From contig CAYFZO010000001.1 of assembly GCA_964347615.1 (NCBI GenBank), positions 1 to 64,000 of the forward strand: a DNA stretch of 64,000 nt, in the 5' to 3' direction. The notes below the pieces were generated by a model that had not been told where the DNA came from, did no database searches, and worked only from the letters and a program-made list of their open reading frames with translations. The position numbers were made by a program, and so were the translations under genes. This document shows, piece after piece, positions 17,156 through 25,556 of this stretch. How positions within the stretch are numbered: position 1 is the stretch's first letter; each line of letters begins with the position of its first letter. The stretch is from CAYFZO01 sp964347615. GTDB lineage: Bacteria; Pseudomonadota; Gammaproteobacteria; Poriferisulfidales; Oxydemutatoraceae.

Positions 17156-18226
17156 TCAGGCCGGGGCATCGAGCCAACGCGCAAGCCGCTCACGCACGTC
17201 GGCGACGGTGATCAAATCCATCACCCCGGGTTCCTTGACTTTGGCGCCCCACGGAACCTCCCGCCAGCCTTTCCCGAGATACCGTCGCACCGCGTCGGGA
17301 TAGCGGTTGACGCACCATTGCATGCTCAAGTAAGGCGCGGTGCGGTGCGGGTTGCTCGCGGCGTACAGACCGATCACCGGTTTGCCGGCGCAGGTCGCAA
17401 GATGCGCCGGGCCCGAATCGGGGCTGATCACGATATCGGCGCGCGCAATCACCGCCATCAGCCGACGCAGGGTCGTCTTGCCGATCAGGTCGATCGGCTC
17501 GGTGCGCATCGCCGCGGTCATCCGCCGGCTGTAGTCGCGCTCGACGGCGCTTGCACCGCCGGTGAGCACGACGCGCATCGCGTGGACGCGCGCGGCGTAG
17601 TCCGCAATCTCGGCGTAGCGTTCGGGCGGCCAGTTCCTGCGCGGGTGGCTTCCGCACGGACTGATCAACAAGGTGCGCACCCCCGGGGCGTCGGGCAATT
17701 GCCGCTCGGCGAACGCCTGGTCTTCAGGAGAGCAACAGAGGTCCCATACCAACCGTTGCTCGGTGATGCCCAAAGCCCGGGTGAAACCGAAGAAAGCGTC
17801 GAGCACGTGCTGGTCGATCTTCGCTTCGATCCGCCGGTTGACGAACAAGCCATGCAAGTCCTTGGCGCGGCGGCGGTCGAACCCGATCTTGACTGGCGCC
17901 TCGACGAACAAGGAAATCAAATTCGCGCGCAACGACAACTGCATCAACAGCAACACGTCGAAACGCCGCCGACGCAGGCGCCGGCGCAGGTCGAGGTAGG
18001 CGCGCGCGCCGCGACGCTTGTCGAAAGCGATGAACTCTATGCCGGGCAGGTCGCGCACCAGCTCGAGCTCGGTCTTGCCGATAATCCAGGTGATTTTCGT
18101 CTGCGGCCAGCAAGACCTGATAGTATTCACTATCGGCAAGGTGTGCGTCACGTCGCCGATGGCCGACAGGCGCACCAGACAAATCGCGTCCGGCGGGTTG
18201 CCGGTGGCGAAAACCGAATCAGGCAT
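17156..18226 (-). CDS. GT9-family heptosyltransferase
   Basis: LPS core glycosyltransferase of the WaaC/WaaF/WaaQ family, 356 residues from the ATG at 18226. The N-terminal block AICLVRLSAIGDVTHTLPIV and the C-terminal SPDSGPAHLATCAGKPVIGL are the two signature regions of GT9 (acceptor Asp near the first, ADP-heptose binding in the second); SPCGSHPRRNWPPERY is a third conserved stretch. It adds heptose to the inner core at the cytoplasmic membrane. The frame is open upstream but those residues overlap the divergent kdkA, so the ATG leaving 13 bases between the genes is preferred. Which heptose it adds is not resolved. Confidence 0.88.
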   Translation of the reverse strand: MPDSVFATGNPPDAICLVRLSAIGDVTHTLPIVNTIRSCWPQTKITWIIGKTELELVRDLPGIEFIAFDKRRGARAYLDLRRRLRRRRFDVLLLMQLSLRANLISLFVEAPVKIGFDRRRAKDLHGLFVNRRIEAKIDQHVLDAFFGFTRALGITEQRLVWDLCCSPEDQAFAERQLPDAPGVRTLLISPCGSHPRRNWPPERYAEIADYAARVHAMRVVLTGGASAVERDYSRRMTAAMRTEPIDLIGKTTLRRLMAVIARADIVISPDSGPAHLATCAGKPVIGLYAASNPHRTAPYLSMQWCVNRYPDAVRRYLGKGWREVPWGAKVKEPGVMDLITVADVRERLARWLDAPA

Positions 18227-18239
18227 CGGGTTGATCAGT

Positions 18240-18992
18240 ATGAAAGAGTTGTTCATTCGGCAAAACGACGCACATATCTTATACGACGGCGACGCTGCGC
18301 CCCGATGCTCCCCCGAATGGTTCGACCTCGACGCGTTGCGCAGCGCGGGCGCGGTCAAACGTGAAACCCGAAACGGGCGCACGCCGGCGGTTTTCTTCAG
18401 CGCGCAAGACGGCGAGTTCGTGCTCAAGCACTACCGCCGCGGAGGCCTGCCCGGACGCTTCGTCCGCGACGTCTACTTCGGCGGCAAGGAAGACACGGTG
18501 CGTTCCTTCCGTGAATGGCGGTTGCTCGCCGAGCTGCAACGGCTGGCTCTGCCCGCTCCTCGCCCTTGTGCCGCACGATACCGCCGCTGCGCCGCGGGCG
18601 GCGTGAACGGCCCGTGCTACACCGCCGACTTGATTACGTTCCGCATCCCCGACGTACGTCCGCTGTCGCAGGTGCTTGTCGGGAAGAGCCGCAGCGACAA
18701 GCGCCTGCCGCTTGAGCGATGGCGTGCGATCGGCGCGACGATCCGCCGTTTTCACGACGCGGGCGTACACCACCCCGATCTCAACGCGCACAACGTACTG
18801 CTCACGGACAACGCCGCAAAGGTCTTTTTGGTGGACTTCGACAAGGCGCGCATCACCGCTCCCGACAACGCACGACTTCAAGCCAACCTGAAAAGGCTGC
18901 GGCGTTCGTTACAAAAACTGCGGACGCAATCATCCGGCTTCGCTTACGAAGACGAAGACTTCGACGCGCTGCTTTCGGGATACCGCGGATAG
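18240..18992 (+). CDS. kdkA: 3-deoxy-D-manno-octulosonic acid kinase
   Basis: KdkA phosphorylates O4 of Kdo on lipid A. 250 residues: KHYRRGGLPGRFVRDVYFGG after Lys63 is the KdkA glycine/arginine block, HHPDLNAHNVLL at 177-188 is the catalytic loop and VDFDKARI at 198-205 the metal-binding strand. The upstream frame is open but the family begins at this ATG. Divergent from the heptosyltransferase with only 13 bases between. Phosphorylated Kdo is typical of bacteria whose core has a single Kdo. Confidence 0.9.
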   Translation: MKELFIRQNDAHILYDGDAAPRCSPEWFDLDALRSAGAVKRETRNGRTPAVFFSAQDGEFVLKHYRRGGLPGRFVRDVYFGGKEDTVRSFREWRLLAELQRLALPAPRPCAARYRRCAAGGVNGPCYTADLITFRIPDVRPLSQVLVGKSRSDKRLPLERWRAIGATIRRFHDAGVHHPDLNAHNVLLTDNAAKVFLVDFDKARITAPDNARLQANLKRLRRSLQKLRTQSSGFAYEDEDFDALLSGYRG

Positions 18993-19298
18993 CTTTTGAC
19001 AAAACCAGGGAGGCGGCCGCGACCGTCAAGCGAATCGGCACGCTGAAGAAAGCCGAACCACGAGATATTCGCAAACACGAAGAAAGAGACCTTGCGACGC
19101 GGCTTTGGGGCGGCGCGAAAACGAAAACACCGTTTCACGGGCAAAGACGGGGTTTGACCTCGACGACGAGACAGAAAAGAGACACGTATCTCGGCCGGCT
19201 GAGCGAGCGGGCGGACACTTTCCGCAAAGCGTTCGGCCGACGCGGCAAAGACCCCGGCAAGGACCCTGGCAAGGACGGCGAAAAATAAGCGGAATCGG
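18993..19298. other. Intergenic region, nothing recognisable
   Basis: About 300 bases between kdkA and tRNA-Met. The only open frame is Arg/Lys-rich and ends in a GKDPGKDPGKDGEK repeat encoded by short tandem units; no domain or clear ribosome binding site is seen. Confidence 0.4.
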
Positions 19299-19372
19299 TG
19301 GCTATGGCTGGACTTGAACCAGCGACACCGGCATTATGAATGCCGTGCTCTAACCGACTGAGCTACATAGCC
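19299..19372 (-). tRNA. tRNA-Met (CAT)
   Basis: Cloverleaf on the minus strand: acceptor GGCTATG/CATAGCC, D arm GCTCAGTCGGTTAGAGC, anticodon stem CGGCA/TGCCG with loop TTCATAA (anticodon CAT) and T arm GCTGGTTCAAGTCCAGC. Elongator tRNA-Met is likely; tRNA-Ile with a modified CAT anticodon cannot be fully excluded. The CCA end is not encoded in full. Confidence 0.95.
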
Positions 19373-19426
19373 ACGAACGGGCAGCCATTTTATCCCACCG
19401 CCGCAAGCCGCCGCAATCGGCGCACA

Positions 19427-19773
19427 CCCACGGGCCGCCGTTCAAACGTTGAAGCGGAAGTGCATCACGTCGCCTTCCTGAACCGGATAGTCCTTGCCTT
19501 CAAGACGCAACTTGCCCGCTTCCTTGGCGCCGTGTTCGCCGCCGCAGGAGACGTAGTCCTCGTAGCCGACGACCTCGGCGCGGATGAATCCCTTCTCGAA
19601 GTCGCCGTGGATGCAACCGGCGGCCTGCGGCGCAAGCGAACCCGCCCGCGTCGTCCACGCCCGCGCTTCCTTGGGCCCGGCGGTGAAGAAGGTCAGCAAC
19701 GCCAGCGCGCGGTAGCCCGCGGCGATCACCCGCTCCAACCCCGACGCGCCGCCCGCGTCCTGAAGAAACGCCG
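19427..19773. repeat. 347-bp direct repeat, left copy (3' end of ychF)
   Basis: Appears identical base for base to 20920-21266, in the same orientation, separated by 1146 bases of unrelated DNA. It contains the last ~110 codons of ychF plus about 8 bases beyond the stop. The two copies bracket the methyltransferase insert. Confidence 0.95.
19435..19773 (-). pseudogene. ychF 3' fragment (duplicate)
   Basis: Encodes the C-terminal part of YchF beginning at AFLQDAGGASGLERV and ending in YPVQEGDVMHFRFNV, same stop codon as the intact gene. The frame continues into the insert on its 5' side (ORF to 19873) but those residues are unrelated, so this is a displaced gene end, not a working protein. 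Confidence 0.9.
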
Positions 19774-19874
19774 GCTGTAGCGCGTCCGCGGACATTACAG
19801 CAACCAAGTAATCCGCCTCCTCCTTTCTTGGTAGTATCGGCAAACGAGATAAACAATCTGGATATGGCGGCAAA

Positions 19875-20597
19875 ATGAGACCTCAAGAAAACCTACTTAT
19901 TCAACCCAGCGAGAAAAAAAGACGGATTCAAGGTGGGGAAACGACGTCCAACCTTGTAGTGTCTGCCTATGTTGCTGATAATTCCGACGTATTCCCGCAA
20001 GTCTTGAAACTTCACGTTCCGGAGGGAGCCCGCATTGCCGATGTAACGTGGGGAAAGGGCGTCTTTTGGAACAAGATAGACACGTCGCGGTACACGGTTG
20101 CACCCAGCGATATCGCTACCGGTGTGGATTGCCGTAACCTTCCGTACGAAGACGAAAGCTTTGACTGCGTTGTCCTAGACCCGCCTTACATGGAAGGATT
20201 TTATCGTGAGGCTAAAGAGCAAAAAGCCGGTTCAGGTACGCATAAATCTTTCTCAAGGGCCTATTCAAACGGCTCTGAGGTAGACACGAAGCACAAAGGC
20301 ACGAGGAAGTGGCATCGTGCCGTTGTTGACGTGTATCTGGAGGCCTCCAGAGAGGCATACAGGGTTCTTCACGATAAAGGAATCCTGATAGTGAAATGCC
20401 AGGACGCCGTGAGTGCGAATAGGCAGTGGTTGACGCACGTAGAAATCATCAACGAGTGCGAAAAAATGGGGTTCTACAGCAAGGACTTGTTCGTTGTGCT
20501 GCGAACCGGGAGGCCTGCCGTCAGCAGAATGAAAAAACAAGTCCACGCAAGAAAGAACCATTCTTACTTCCTGGTCTTTGTAAAGGACGGCTCGTAG
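19875..20597 (+). CDS. Orphan DNA methyltransferase (N4-cytosine/N6-adenine type)
   Basis: 240 residues. The catalytic motif IV is DPPYMEGFY at 102-110, preceded by the SAM-binding motif I variant IADVTWGKGVFW (54-65) and by DIATGVDCRNLPYEDESFD, the acidic loop before motif IV. The order (I before IV) and DPPY point to an amino-methyltransferase acting on adenine N6 or cytosine N4. GILIVKCQD gives the following strand. The C-terminus ends in a HARKNHSYFLVF strand as in phage-type enzymes. No cognate restriction enzyme is adjacent; target site unknown. Lies in the insert within ychF and is A+T-richer than neighbours, a sign of transfer. Confidence 0.82.
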   Translation: MRPQENLLIQPSEKKRRIQGGETTSNLVVSAYVADNSDVFPQVLKLHVPEGARIADVTWGKGVFWNKIDTSRYTVAPSDIATGVDCRNLPYEDESFDCVVLDPPYMEGFYREAKEQKAGSGTHKSFSRAYSNGSEVDTKHKGTRKWHRAVVDVYLEASREAYRVLHDKGILIVKCQDAVSANRQWLTHVEIINECEKMGFYSKDLFVVLRTGRPAVSRMKKQVHARKNHSYFLVFVKDGS

Positions 20598-20619
20598 TCA
20601 GCCTTTCGACACCCGTGGG

Positions 20620-20880
20620 TCAGAGCTTTCCTTGTTTACAAGCATTTACATCAAGCAAGGCTTTCAGGTCCGCGTAGAACGGCGGTTTCGGCGGGTAACT
20701 CACTGGAACCAGACCGGCTATCAGATATTTACGGGCTTCTTCCGAGTATTTTCCATCACTGGATGAGGGAACGGGGCGATTTATTGAGCAGCGTAACAGG
20801 AAAGAACGACCGGAAACCCGTGGGGCCGCAAACCGGAAGCGGGCTTCCCGCTCCTCAGGAGCAGCAGATTACGAAAGCGG
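20620..20880 (-). pseudogene. C-terminal tail of an unknown gene inside the insert
   Basis: Reading leftwards, an open frame with no start codon ends at the TGA at 20620-20622. The translation (PEEREARFRFAAPRV ... RCSINRPVPSS ... KYSEEARKYLIAGLVPVSY ... YADLKALLDVNACKQGKL) has normal protein composition, unlike chance frames here. It is cut on its 5' side by a TAA near 20880, just before the ychF repeat. I do not recognise the family. It converges on the methyltransferase and is probably what is left of a partner gene. Confidence 0.45.
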
Positions 20881-20919
20881 CAGATGGTTTGAACCGGTTT
20901 GACCGGAGAACGGTTAGCG

Positions 20920-21266
20920 CCCACGGGCCGCCGTTCAAACGTTGAAGCGGAAGTGCATCACGTCGCCTTCCTGAACCGGATAGTCCTTGCCTTCAAGACG
21001 CAACTTGCCCGCTTCCTTGGCGCCGTGTTCGCCGCCGCAGGAGACGTAGTCCTCGTAGCCGACGACCTCGGCGCGGATGAATCCCTTCTCGAAGTCGCCG
21101 TGGATGCAACCGGCGGCCTGCGGCGCAAGCGAACCCGCCCGCGTCGTCCACGCCCGCGCTTCCTTGGGCCCGGCGGTGAAGAAGGTCAGCAACGCCAGCG
21201 CGCGGTAGCCCGCGGCGATCACCCGCTCCAACCCCGACGCGCCGCCCGCGTCCTGAAGAAACGCCG
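20920..21266. repeat. 347-bp direct repeat, right copy (inside intact ychF)
   Basis: The copy that belongs to the complete ychF gene; see the left copy at 19427-19773. Lack of any visible mismatch means the duplication is recent, maintained by conversion, or an assembly product. Confidence 0.95.
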
Positions 21267-22023
21267 CGCGTTCCTCAGCGTCGAGCTCCTGCAACTCGAC
21301 CTCGAGCTTCGCACACACGGTCAGGAGCTCGAGCGCGTTGGCGGCGGCATAGTCCTGCACCGCCTCGACGTGACGGTTGCCCGACGCGCCGCTCTCATCC
21401 ACGTTGGCGATCACGATCATCGGCTTGGCGGTAATCAAGTTCAGTTCGCGCACCAACGCACGCCCGTCGTCGTCCAGGTCAAGACCGCGAACCGACCTGC
21501 CTTGCGCCAACTCGTCGTGAACGCGCTGCGCCGCGCGATGCCGCGTCAACGCCTGCTTGTCGCCCGACTTGGCGGCTTTCTCCTCGCGCTCGGCGGCGCG
21601 ACCGGCGATTTCGAGGTCGGCGAGCAGCAGCTCGGTGTTGATCGTCTCGATATCGGAAACCGGATCGACCTTGCCTTCGACGTGGGTGACCTCGCGGTCC
21701 TCGAAACATCGCACGACCTGCGCGATGGTCTGCGTGCGGCGGACGTGTTCGAGAAACCGATTGCCGAGCCCTTCACCTTTGGACGCGCCCTCGACCAGCC
21801 CCGCGATGTCAACGAATTCGAGGGTGGTCGGTACCGTCTTCGCGGACTTCGCAATCTCCGAAATCCTGTCCAGCCGCTCGTCGGGCACCGCGACCGTGCC
21901 GACGTTCGGGTCTATCGTGCAGAAAGGGTAGTTCTCGGCGGCGACGCTCATGCGGGTCAGCGCGTTGAACAACGTGGACTTGCCGACGTTCGGCAAACCG
22001 ACGATGCCGCATTTGAAACCCAC
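20935..22023 (-). CDS. ychF: Redox-regulated ATPase YchF (Obg family)
   Basis: 362 residues, the family length. P-loop GLPNVGKS at 9-16, switch region VDIAGLVEGASKGEGLGN, and NVDE in place of the GTPase NKxD, which is why YchF/OLA1 prefers ATP. The C-terminal TGS domain ends in HFRFNV. It binds ribosomes and acts in stress response. Start is the GTG at 22023 (MGFKCGIVGLPNVGKS); further upstream frame is not part of the family. 13 bases separate it from pth. Its 3' third is duplicated beyond the insert at 19774-20919. Confidence 0.93.
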   Translation of the reverse strand: MGFKCGIVGLPNVGKSTLFNALTRMSVAAENYPFCTIDPNVGTVAVPDERLDRISEIAKSAKTVPTTLEFVDIAGLVEGASKGEGLGNRFLEHVRRTQTIAQVVRCFEDREVTHVEGKVDPVSDIETINTELLLADLEIAGRAAEREEKAAKSGDKQALTRHRAAQRVHDELAQGRSVRGLDLDDDGRALVRELNLITAKPMIVIANVDESGASGNRHVEAVQDYAAANALELLTVCAKLEVELQELDAEERAAFLQDAGGASGLERVIAAGYRALALLTFFTAGPKEARAWTTRAGSLAPQAAGCIHGDFEKGFIRAEVVGYEDYVSCGGEHGAKEAGKLRLEGKDYPVQEGDVMHFRFNV

Positions 22024-22036
22024 GCCGGCCCTCCCG

Positions 22037-22612
22037 CTAGTCGCCCGCGTGCAACGCGTTGAGCGCCGCGTCGAACTCGCCTTGCACGAGCCGCGGGACG
22101 ACCGCCATCGCACAACCGAAACTCTCGCGGATCGCGGCTTCATCCTCCGAGCTCACGTCGCTCAGGACGTGGGACACCACCCGCTCCTTGCTGCCCGGAT
22201 GCCCGACGCCGATGCGCAACCGCCAGAAGTCCGCGCCTATCTGAGCGATGACGTCGCGCAGACCGTTGTGCCCGCCGTGCCCGCCGCCGCGCTTCAGCCG
22301 CACCCGCGCCGGCGGGAAGTCAATCTCGTCGTGGGCTATCAGGATCCGCTCGGGGGCGACCTTGTAGAAAGCGGCGACCGCTTGCAACGCGCGACCGCTG
22401 TGATTCATGTAGACCGCCGGCTTGAACAGACGCACCGGCGCGCCGTCGAGGTCCACGCGTGCGCTGGCGCCGTGCAACCTGGGTTGATTGCTCAACTGCG
22501 CGCCGCATTCACTTGCAAGCGCGTCGAGAAACCAGAAGCCCGCGTTGTGGCGGTTGTGTCGATACTCGGCGCCGGGGTTGCCGAGACCTGCAATCAAGGC
22601 GATGCCGCTCAT
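22037..22612 (-). CDS. pth: Peptidyl-tRNA hydrolase
   Basis: 191 residues. GLGNPGAEYRHNRHNAG with catalytic His22, KPAVYMNHSG with Asn70, AHDEIDFP with Asp95 and GHGGHNGLRD with Asn116 are all present. Recycles peptidyl-tRNA released from ribosomes. The order rplY - pth - ychF is standard in gammaproteobacteria. Confidence 0.95.
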   Translation of the reverse strand: MSGIALIAGLGNPGAEYRHNRHNAGFWFLDALASECGAQLSNQPRLHGASARVDLDGAPVRLFKPAVYMNHSGRALQAVAAFYKVAPERILIAHDEIDFPPARVRLKRGGGHGGHNGLRDVIAQIGADFWRLRIGVGHPGSKERVVSHVLSDVSSEDEAAIRESFGCAMAVVPRLVQGEFDAALNALHAGD

Positions 22613-22716
22613 GCGATCGGTACGGCTTCAACTGGCGGGGTGGCGGTAATGCGACGGGTACGGCTTCGGCGGGCGGGGGGCGACGGAACGTCGCGGCGAA
22701 GACGGCGCGATCTCCT

Positions 22717-23412
22717 TTATTTCTTGTCGTCGGACGCTTTCGCCTCTTCGCCCTTTTCCGCGCCTTCTTTCTCGGCGGCGGCCTCTTCACCCTCGGCCTC
22801 CTCGGCTTCGGCGGCAACCTCCTCTTCCTCGACGACGCGCGGCCTGAACACGGTGACCACCGCGCCGTCGCTTTCCTCGCCGTGGGTCAAGGCGAGGATC
22901 TCGACGCCCTCGGGCACGCGGACGTCGGACAGGTGAAGCGAATGACCCAGCTTGAGTTGGGAGACGTCCACTTCAAGAAACTCCGGCAAGTCCTTCGGCA
23001 GGCACGACACCTCGACGTCGGTCTGGAGATGATTGATCACGCCACCCTCCTGCTTGACCCCGACGCATTCATCCTCGCCGATGAAATGCAACGGCACGTG
23101 CACCTTGATCTGCTGATCCTCGCTGACGCGCAACAGGTCGAGGTGCAATATCTGCGCCTTGCTCGGATGGCGTTGGATGTCGCGCAACACGACGCGCTCT
23201 TCCTTGCCGTTCACCTTCAGCGTCAGGATGTGCGAGTAGAAAGCTTCGTTTTCGAGATGGTGAACCAGCTCGTCGGCCTGAATCGAAAGGTTCGCGGGCT
23301 CACCGCCGCCGTAGACCACCGCCGGCACCAATCCCGCGTTGCGCAAACGGCGCATCGCGCTTCTGCCGGTCTCGTCGCGCGGACTTGCGTTGAGTTCAAA
23401 TTGATTCTGCAT
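22717..23412 (-). CDS. rplY: 50S ribosomal protein L25, long Ctc form
   Basis: 231 residues: an N-terminal L25 5S-rRNA-binding domain (ELNASPRDETGRSAMRRLRN) and the TL5/Ctc C-terminal beta domain (DVEVSCLPKDLPEFLEVD), followed by a low-complexity tail of Glu, Ala and Lys of about 40 residues. The ATG at 23412 gives MQNQFELN; an upstream in-frame extension has no similarity. Transcribed with pth and ychF. Confidence 0.93.
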   Translation of the reverse strand: MQNQFELNASPRDETGRSAMRRLRNAGLVPAVVYGGGEPANLSIQADELVHHLENEAFYSHILTLKVNGKEERVVLRDIQRHPSKAQILHLDLLRVSEDQQIKVHVPLHFIGEDECVGVKQEGGVINHLQTDVEVSCLPKDLPEFLEVDVSQLKLGHSLHLSDVRVPEGVEILALTHGEESDGAVVTVFRPRVVEEEEVAAEAEEAEGEEAAAEKEGAEKGEEAKASDDKK

Positions 23413-23499
23413 GACCGATTCAGCCGGATCCACGTGGAAAGAGGCGCGCATTATACACAACCCGCCGCGGCGACGGCGGCGCCCGTACGCGGAGGCGGC

Positions 23500-24459
23500 T
23501 TACGCGAACAAGCTGCTGATCGAGGATTCCTTGTGGATGTTGAAGATGGACTTGCCGAGCATCTCGGCGATGGTGATCTGGCGGATGCGGTCGCATCGTT
23601 CGGCTTCCGCCGACAAGGGAATCGTGTCGGTGACAACGAGTTCGTCGAGAACCGATTCGGCGACGTTGCGCACCGCGTCGCCCGACAGCACCGGGTGGGT
23701 CGCATAAGCGACGACTTGCTTGGCGCCCTGGTTCTTCAAGGCTTCCGCGGCACGGCACAACGTGCCGGCGGTATCCACCAAATCGTCCATGATGATGCAG
23801 TTCCTGCCTTTGACGTCGCCGATGACGTTCATCACTTCGGCTTCGTTCGGGCGCGGGCGGCGCTTGTCTATGATGACCAGGTCGGCGTCGTCGAGGCGTT
23901 TGGCGATGGCACGCGCCCTGACGACGCCGCCGACGTCGGGCGACACCACGGCACGGTCGGTGCCGACGCGCCTGACGACGTCCTTGATCAACACCGGCGA
24001 GGCGTAGACGTTGTCCACCGGCATATTGAAGAAGCCCTGCACCTGCTCGGCGTGCAGGTCCACGGTCAGCACGCGGCTGGTCGAGACGCGGTCTATCATG
24101 TCGGCGACAACCTTGGCCGAAATCGGCACGCGCATCGAGTGAATCCGTCGGTCTTGGCGGCAGTAGCCGAAATACGGAATGACCGCGGTGATTCTCGCCG
24201 CCGACGCACGGTGCAACGCGTCCACCATCATCAGCAGTTCCACCAGGTGGTCGTTGGTCGGCGCGCAGGTCGGCTGGATCACGAACGCGTCGCCGCCCCT
24301 GACGTTCTCCTTTATCTCGACGCGGATCTCGCCGTCGCTGAAACGGTCGACCACGGCTTTGCCCAGCCGCATGTTCAGGCAAGCGGCGATCCTTTCGGCG
24401 AGGGCACGGTTGGCGTTGCCGGAAAACAGCACGATACGGGTCGAGACGTTGTTCATCAT
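23500..24459 (-). CDS. prs: Ribose-phosphate pyrophosphokinase
   Basis: PRPP synthase, 319 residues. LFSGNANRALAERIA at the start, RFSDGEIRVEI, PYFGYCRQDRR and the PRPP loop MDDLVDTAGTL are conserved. Makes PRPP from ribose 5-phosphate and ATP. Two tandem ATG codons at 24459 and 24456 follow GGAG, so either may be used; an upstream in-frame TTG is less likely. Confidence 0.94.
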   Translation of the reverse strand: MMNNVSTRIVLFSGNANRALAERIAACLNMRLGKAVVDRFSDGEIRVEIKENVRGGDAFVIQPTCAPTNDHLVELLMMVDALHRASAARITAVIPYFGYCRQDRRIHSMRVPISAKVVADMIDRVSTSRVLTVDLHAEQVQGFFNMPVDNVYASPVLIKDVVRRVGTDRAVVSPDVGGVVRARAIAKRLDDADLVIIDKRRPRPNEAEVMNVIGDVKGRNCIIMDDLVDTAGTLCRAAEALKNQGAKQVVAYATHPVLSGDAVRNVAESVLDELVVTDTIPLSAEAERCDRIRQITIAEMLGKSIFNIHKESSISSLFA

Positions 24460-24495
24460 TGACTCCAAAGACGGGCGTTCCCGGCTGCAAGAAAG

Positions 24496-24570
24496 TGGCT
24501 GGGCCGGCAGGATTCGAACCTGCGAATGCCGGGATCAAAACCCGGTGCCTTACCACTTGGCGACGGCCCA
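24496..24570 (-). tRNA. tRNA-Gln (TTG)
   Basis: Minus-strand cloverleaf with acceptor TGGGCCG/CGGCCCA, anticodon stem CCGGG/CCCGG with loop TTTTGAT (anticodon TTG), T arm GCAGGTTCGAATCCTGC and encoded CCA. Placed between ispE and prs as in many gammaproteobacteria. Confidence 0.96.
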
Positions 24571-24619
24571 ATCGTCAACCGGTCGTCCATTAAACCACGC
24601 GCCCGCCGTGGCCGCACGT

Positions 24620-25552
24620 TCAGGCGGACGCGCCTTGCCCGCGCGTTGCGGGCGGCGAGGCGTCTTCGCGCCGAAGCTTCTCCAGCAGCGGCGAGGCGTC
24701 GACCCCGCGCGCCACGAATCCGCCGACCGCAGGGGGCTTGGCGGCGAGCGCGGCGAGCGCCTGGCGGCGGTCGTCAAACTCGGCGAACACGCCGCACCCC
24801 GTCCCGCTCAGCTTCGCCTCGCCCGGGCGGACGTCGTGCCCGCGGCAGTAGCCGGCGAGCCAGTCGAGCGCCTGCGCGACCCGGACAAACCGCTTTCTGA
24901 CCAGCGGCTCGAACACGTTCTCCCCCCGACCCGAAAGATAGTCGTGCATTGTGATTGGCGCCGCCGAACGTGTCAATTCGTCGGCGGCGAACAGGTCGGC
25001 GGTCGCAACCGCCGCTTGCGGCAGCAGCACGAGATACCACGCGTCGGGCAGGGTAACCGGCGTCAACCGTTCGCCGGCACCTTCGCCCCACGCGTTACGT
25101 CCGTGGACGAACACCGGCACGTCGGCGCCGAGCGCAAACCCCAGTTCGGCGAGCCTTGCGACGTCGAACCCGCAGCCCCACAACGCGTTCAGCGCCCGCA
25201 ACGCGGTCGCCGCGTCGGAGCTGCCGCCGCCGAGACCCGATCCCGGCGGGATGCGCTTGCGCAACCGGACGTCGGCGCCCGCCTCGACGCCGGCGGTCTC
25301 TTTCAGCAGCCGCGCGGCGCGGGTCACCAAGTTGGATGCCTCGTCGATCGCGGCGCCCTCGCAGCGCACGCGGATCCGTCCGTCGTCGCGTCGCGTGAAG
25401 TCGAGTTCGTCGCCGTAGTCAAGCAGCCGGAACAAGGTCTGCAATTCATGGCGGCCGTCGTCGCGCCGCCCGGTGACGTGCAGGAACAGGTTCAGCTTCG
25501 CGGGCGCGGGCAGGTTCAAGGTCGAAAGCGCCGGCGGGCTCGGTTCGGGCAT
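24620..25552 (-). CDS. ispE: 4-diphosphocytidyl-2-C-methyl-D-erythritol kinase
   Basis: GHMP kinase of the MEP isoprenoid pathway, 310 residues. PAPAKLNLFLHVTGRRDDG holds the catalytic Lys, PPGSGLGGGSSDAA is the ATP-binding loop and LSGTGCGVFAEF the third GHMP motif. Phosphorylates the 2-OH of CDP-methylerythritol. The C-terminal 30 residues are Ala/Arg-rich and variable. Four bases from lolB. Confidence 0.94.
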   Translation of the reverse strand: MPEPSPPALSTLNLPAPAKLNLFLHVTGRRDDGRHELQTLFRLLDYGDELDFTRRDDGRIRVRCEGAAIDEASNLVTRAARLLKETAGVEAGADVRLRKRIPPGSGLGGGSSDAATALRALNALWGCGFDVARLAELGFALGADVPVFVHGRNAWGEGAGERLTPVTLPDAWYLVLLPQAAVATADLFAADELTRSAAPITMHDYLSGRGENVFEPLVRKRFVRVAQALDWLAGYCRGHDVRPGEAKLSGTGCGVFAEFDDRRQALAALAAKPPAVGGFVARGVDASPLLEKLRREDASPPATRGQGASA

Positions 25553-25556
25553 CGGG

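Larger units (their letters stand above)
19774..20919. mobile_element. 1.1-kb insert at the 3' end of ychF carrying a DNA methyltransferase
   Basis: The segment between the two ychF repeats has visibly lower G+C than both flanks and holds one complete methyltransferase gene and a minus-strand gene tail. No integrase, transposase or terminal inverted repeat is present. It could be a remnant of an island that integrated at the ychF 3' end and restored the gene with its own copy, or the product of a duplication; a chimeric assembly must also be considered. Confidence 0.55.

Noticed and set aside
22459..24462. Long plus-strand open frame (667 codons) over pth, rplY and prs
   Set aside because: Lies fully opposite three certain housekeeping genes; no recognisable domain.
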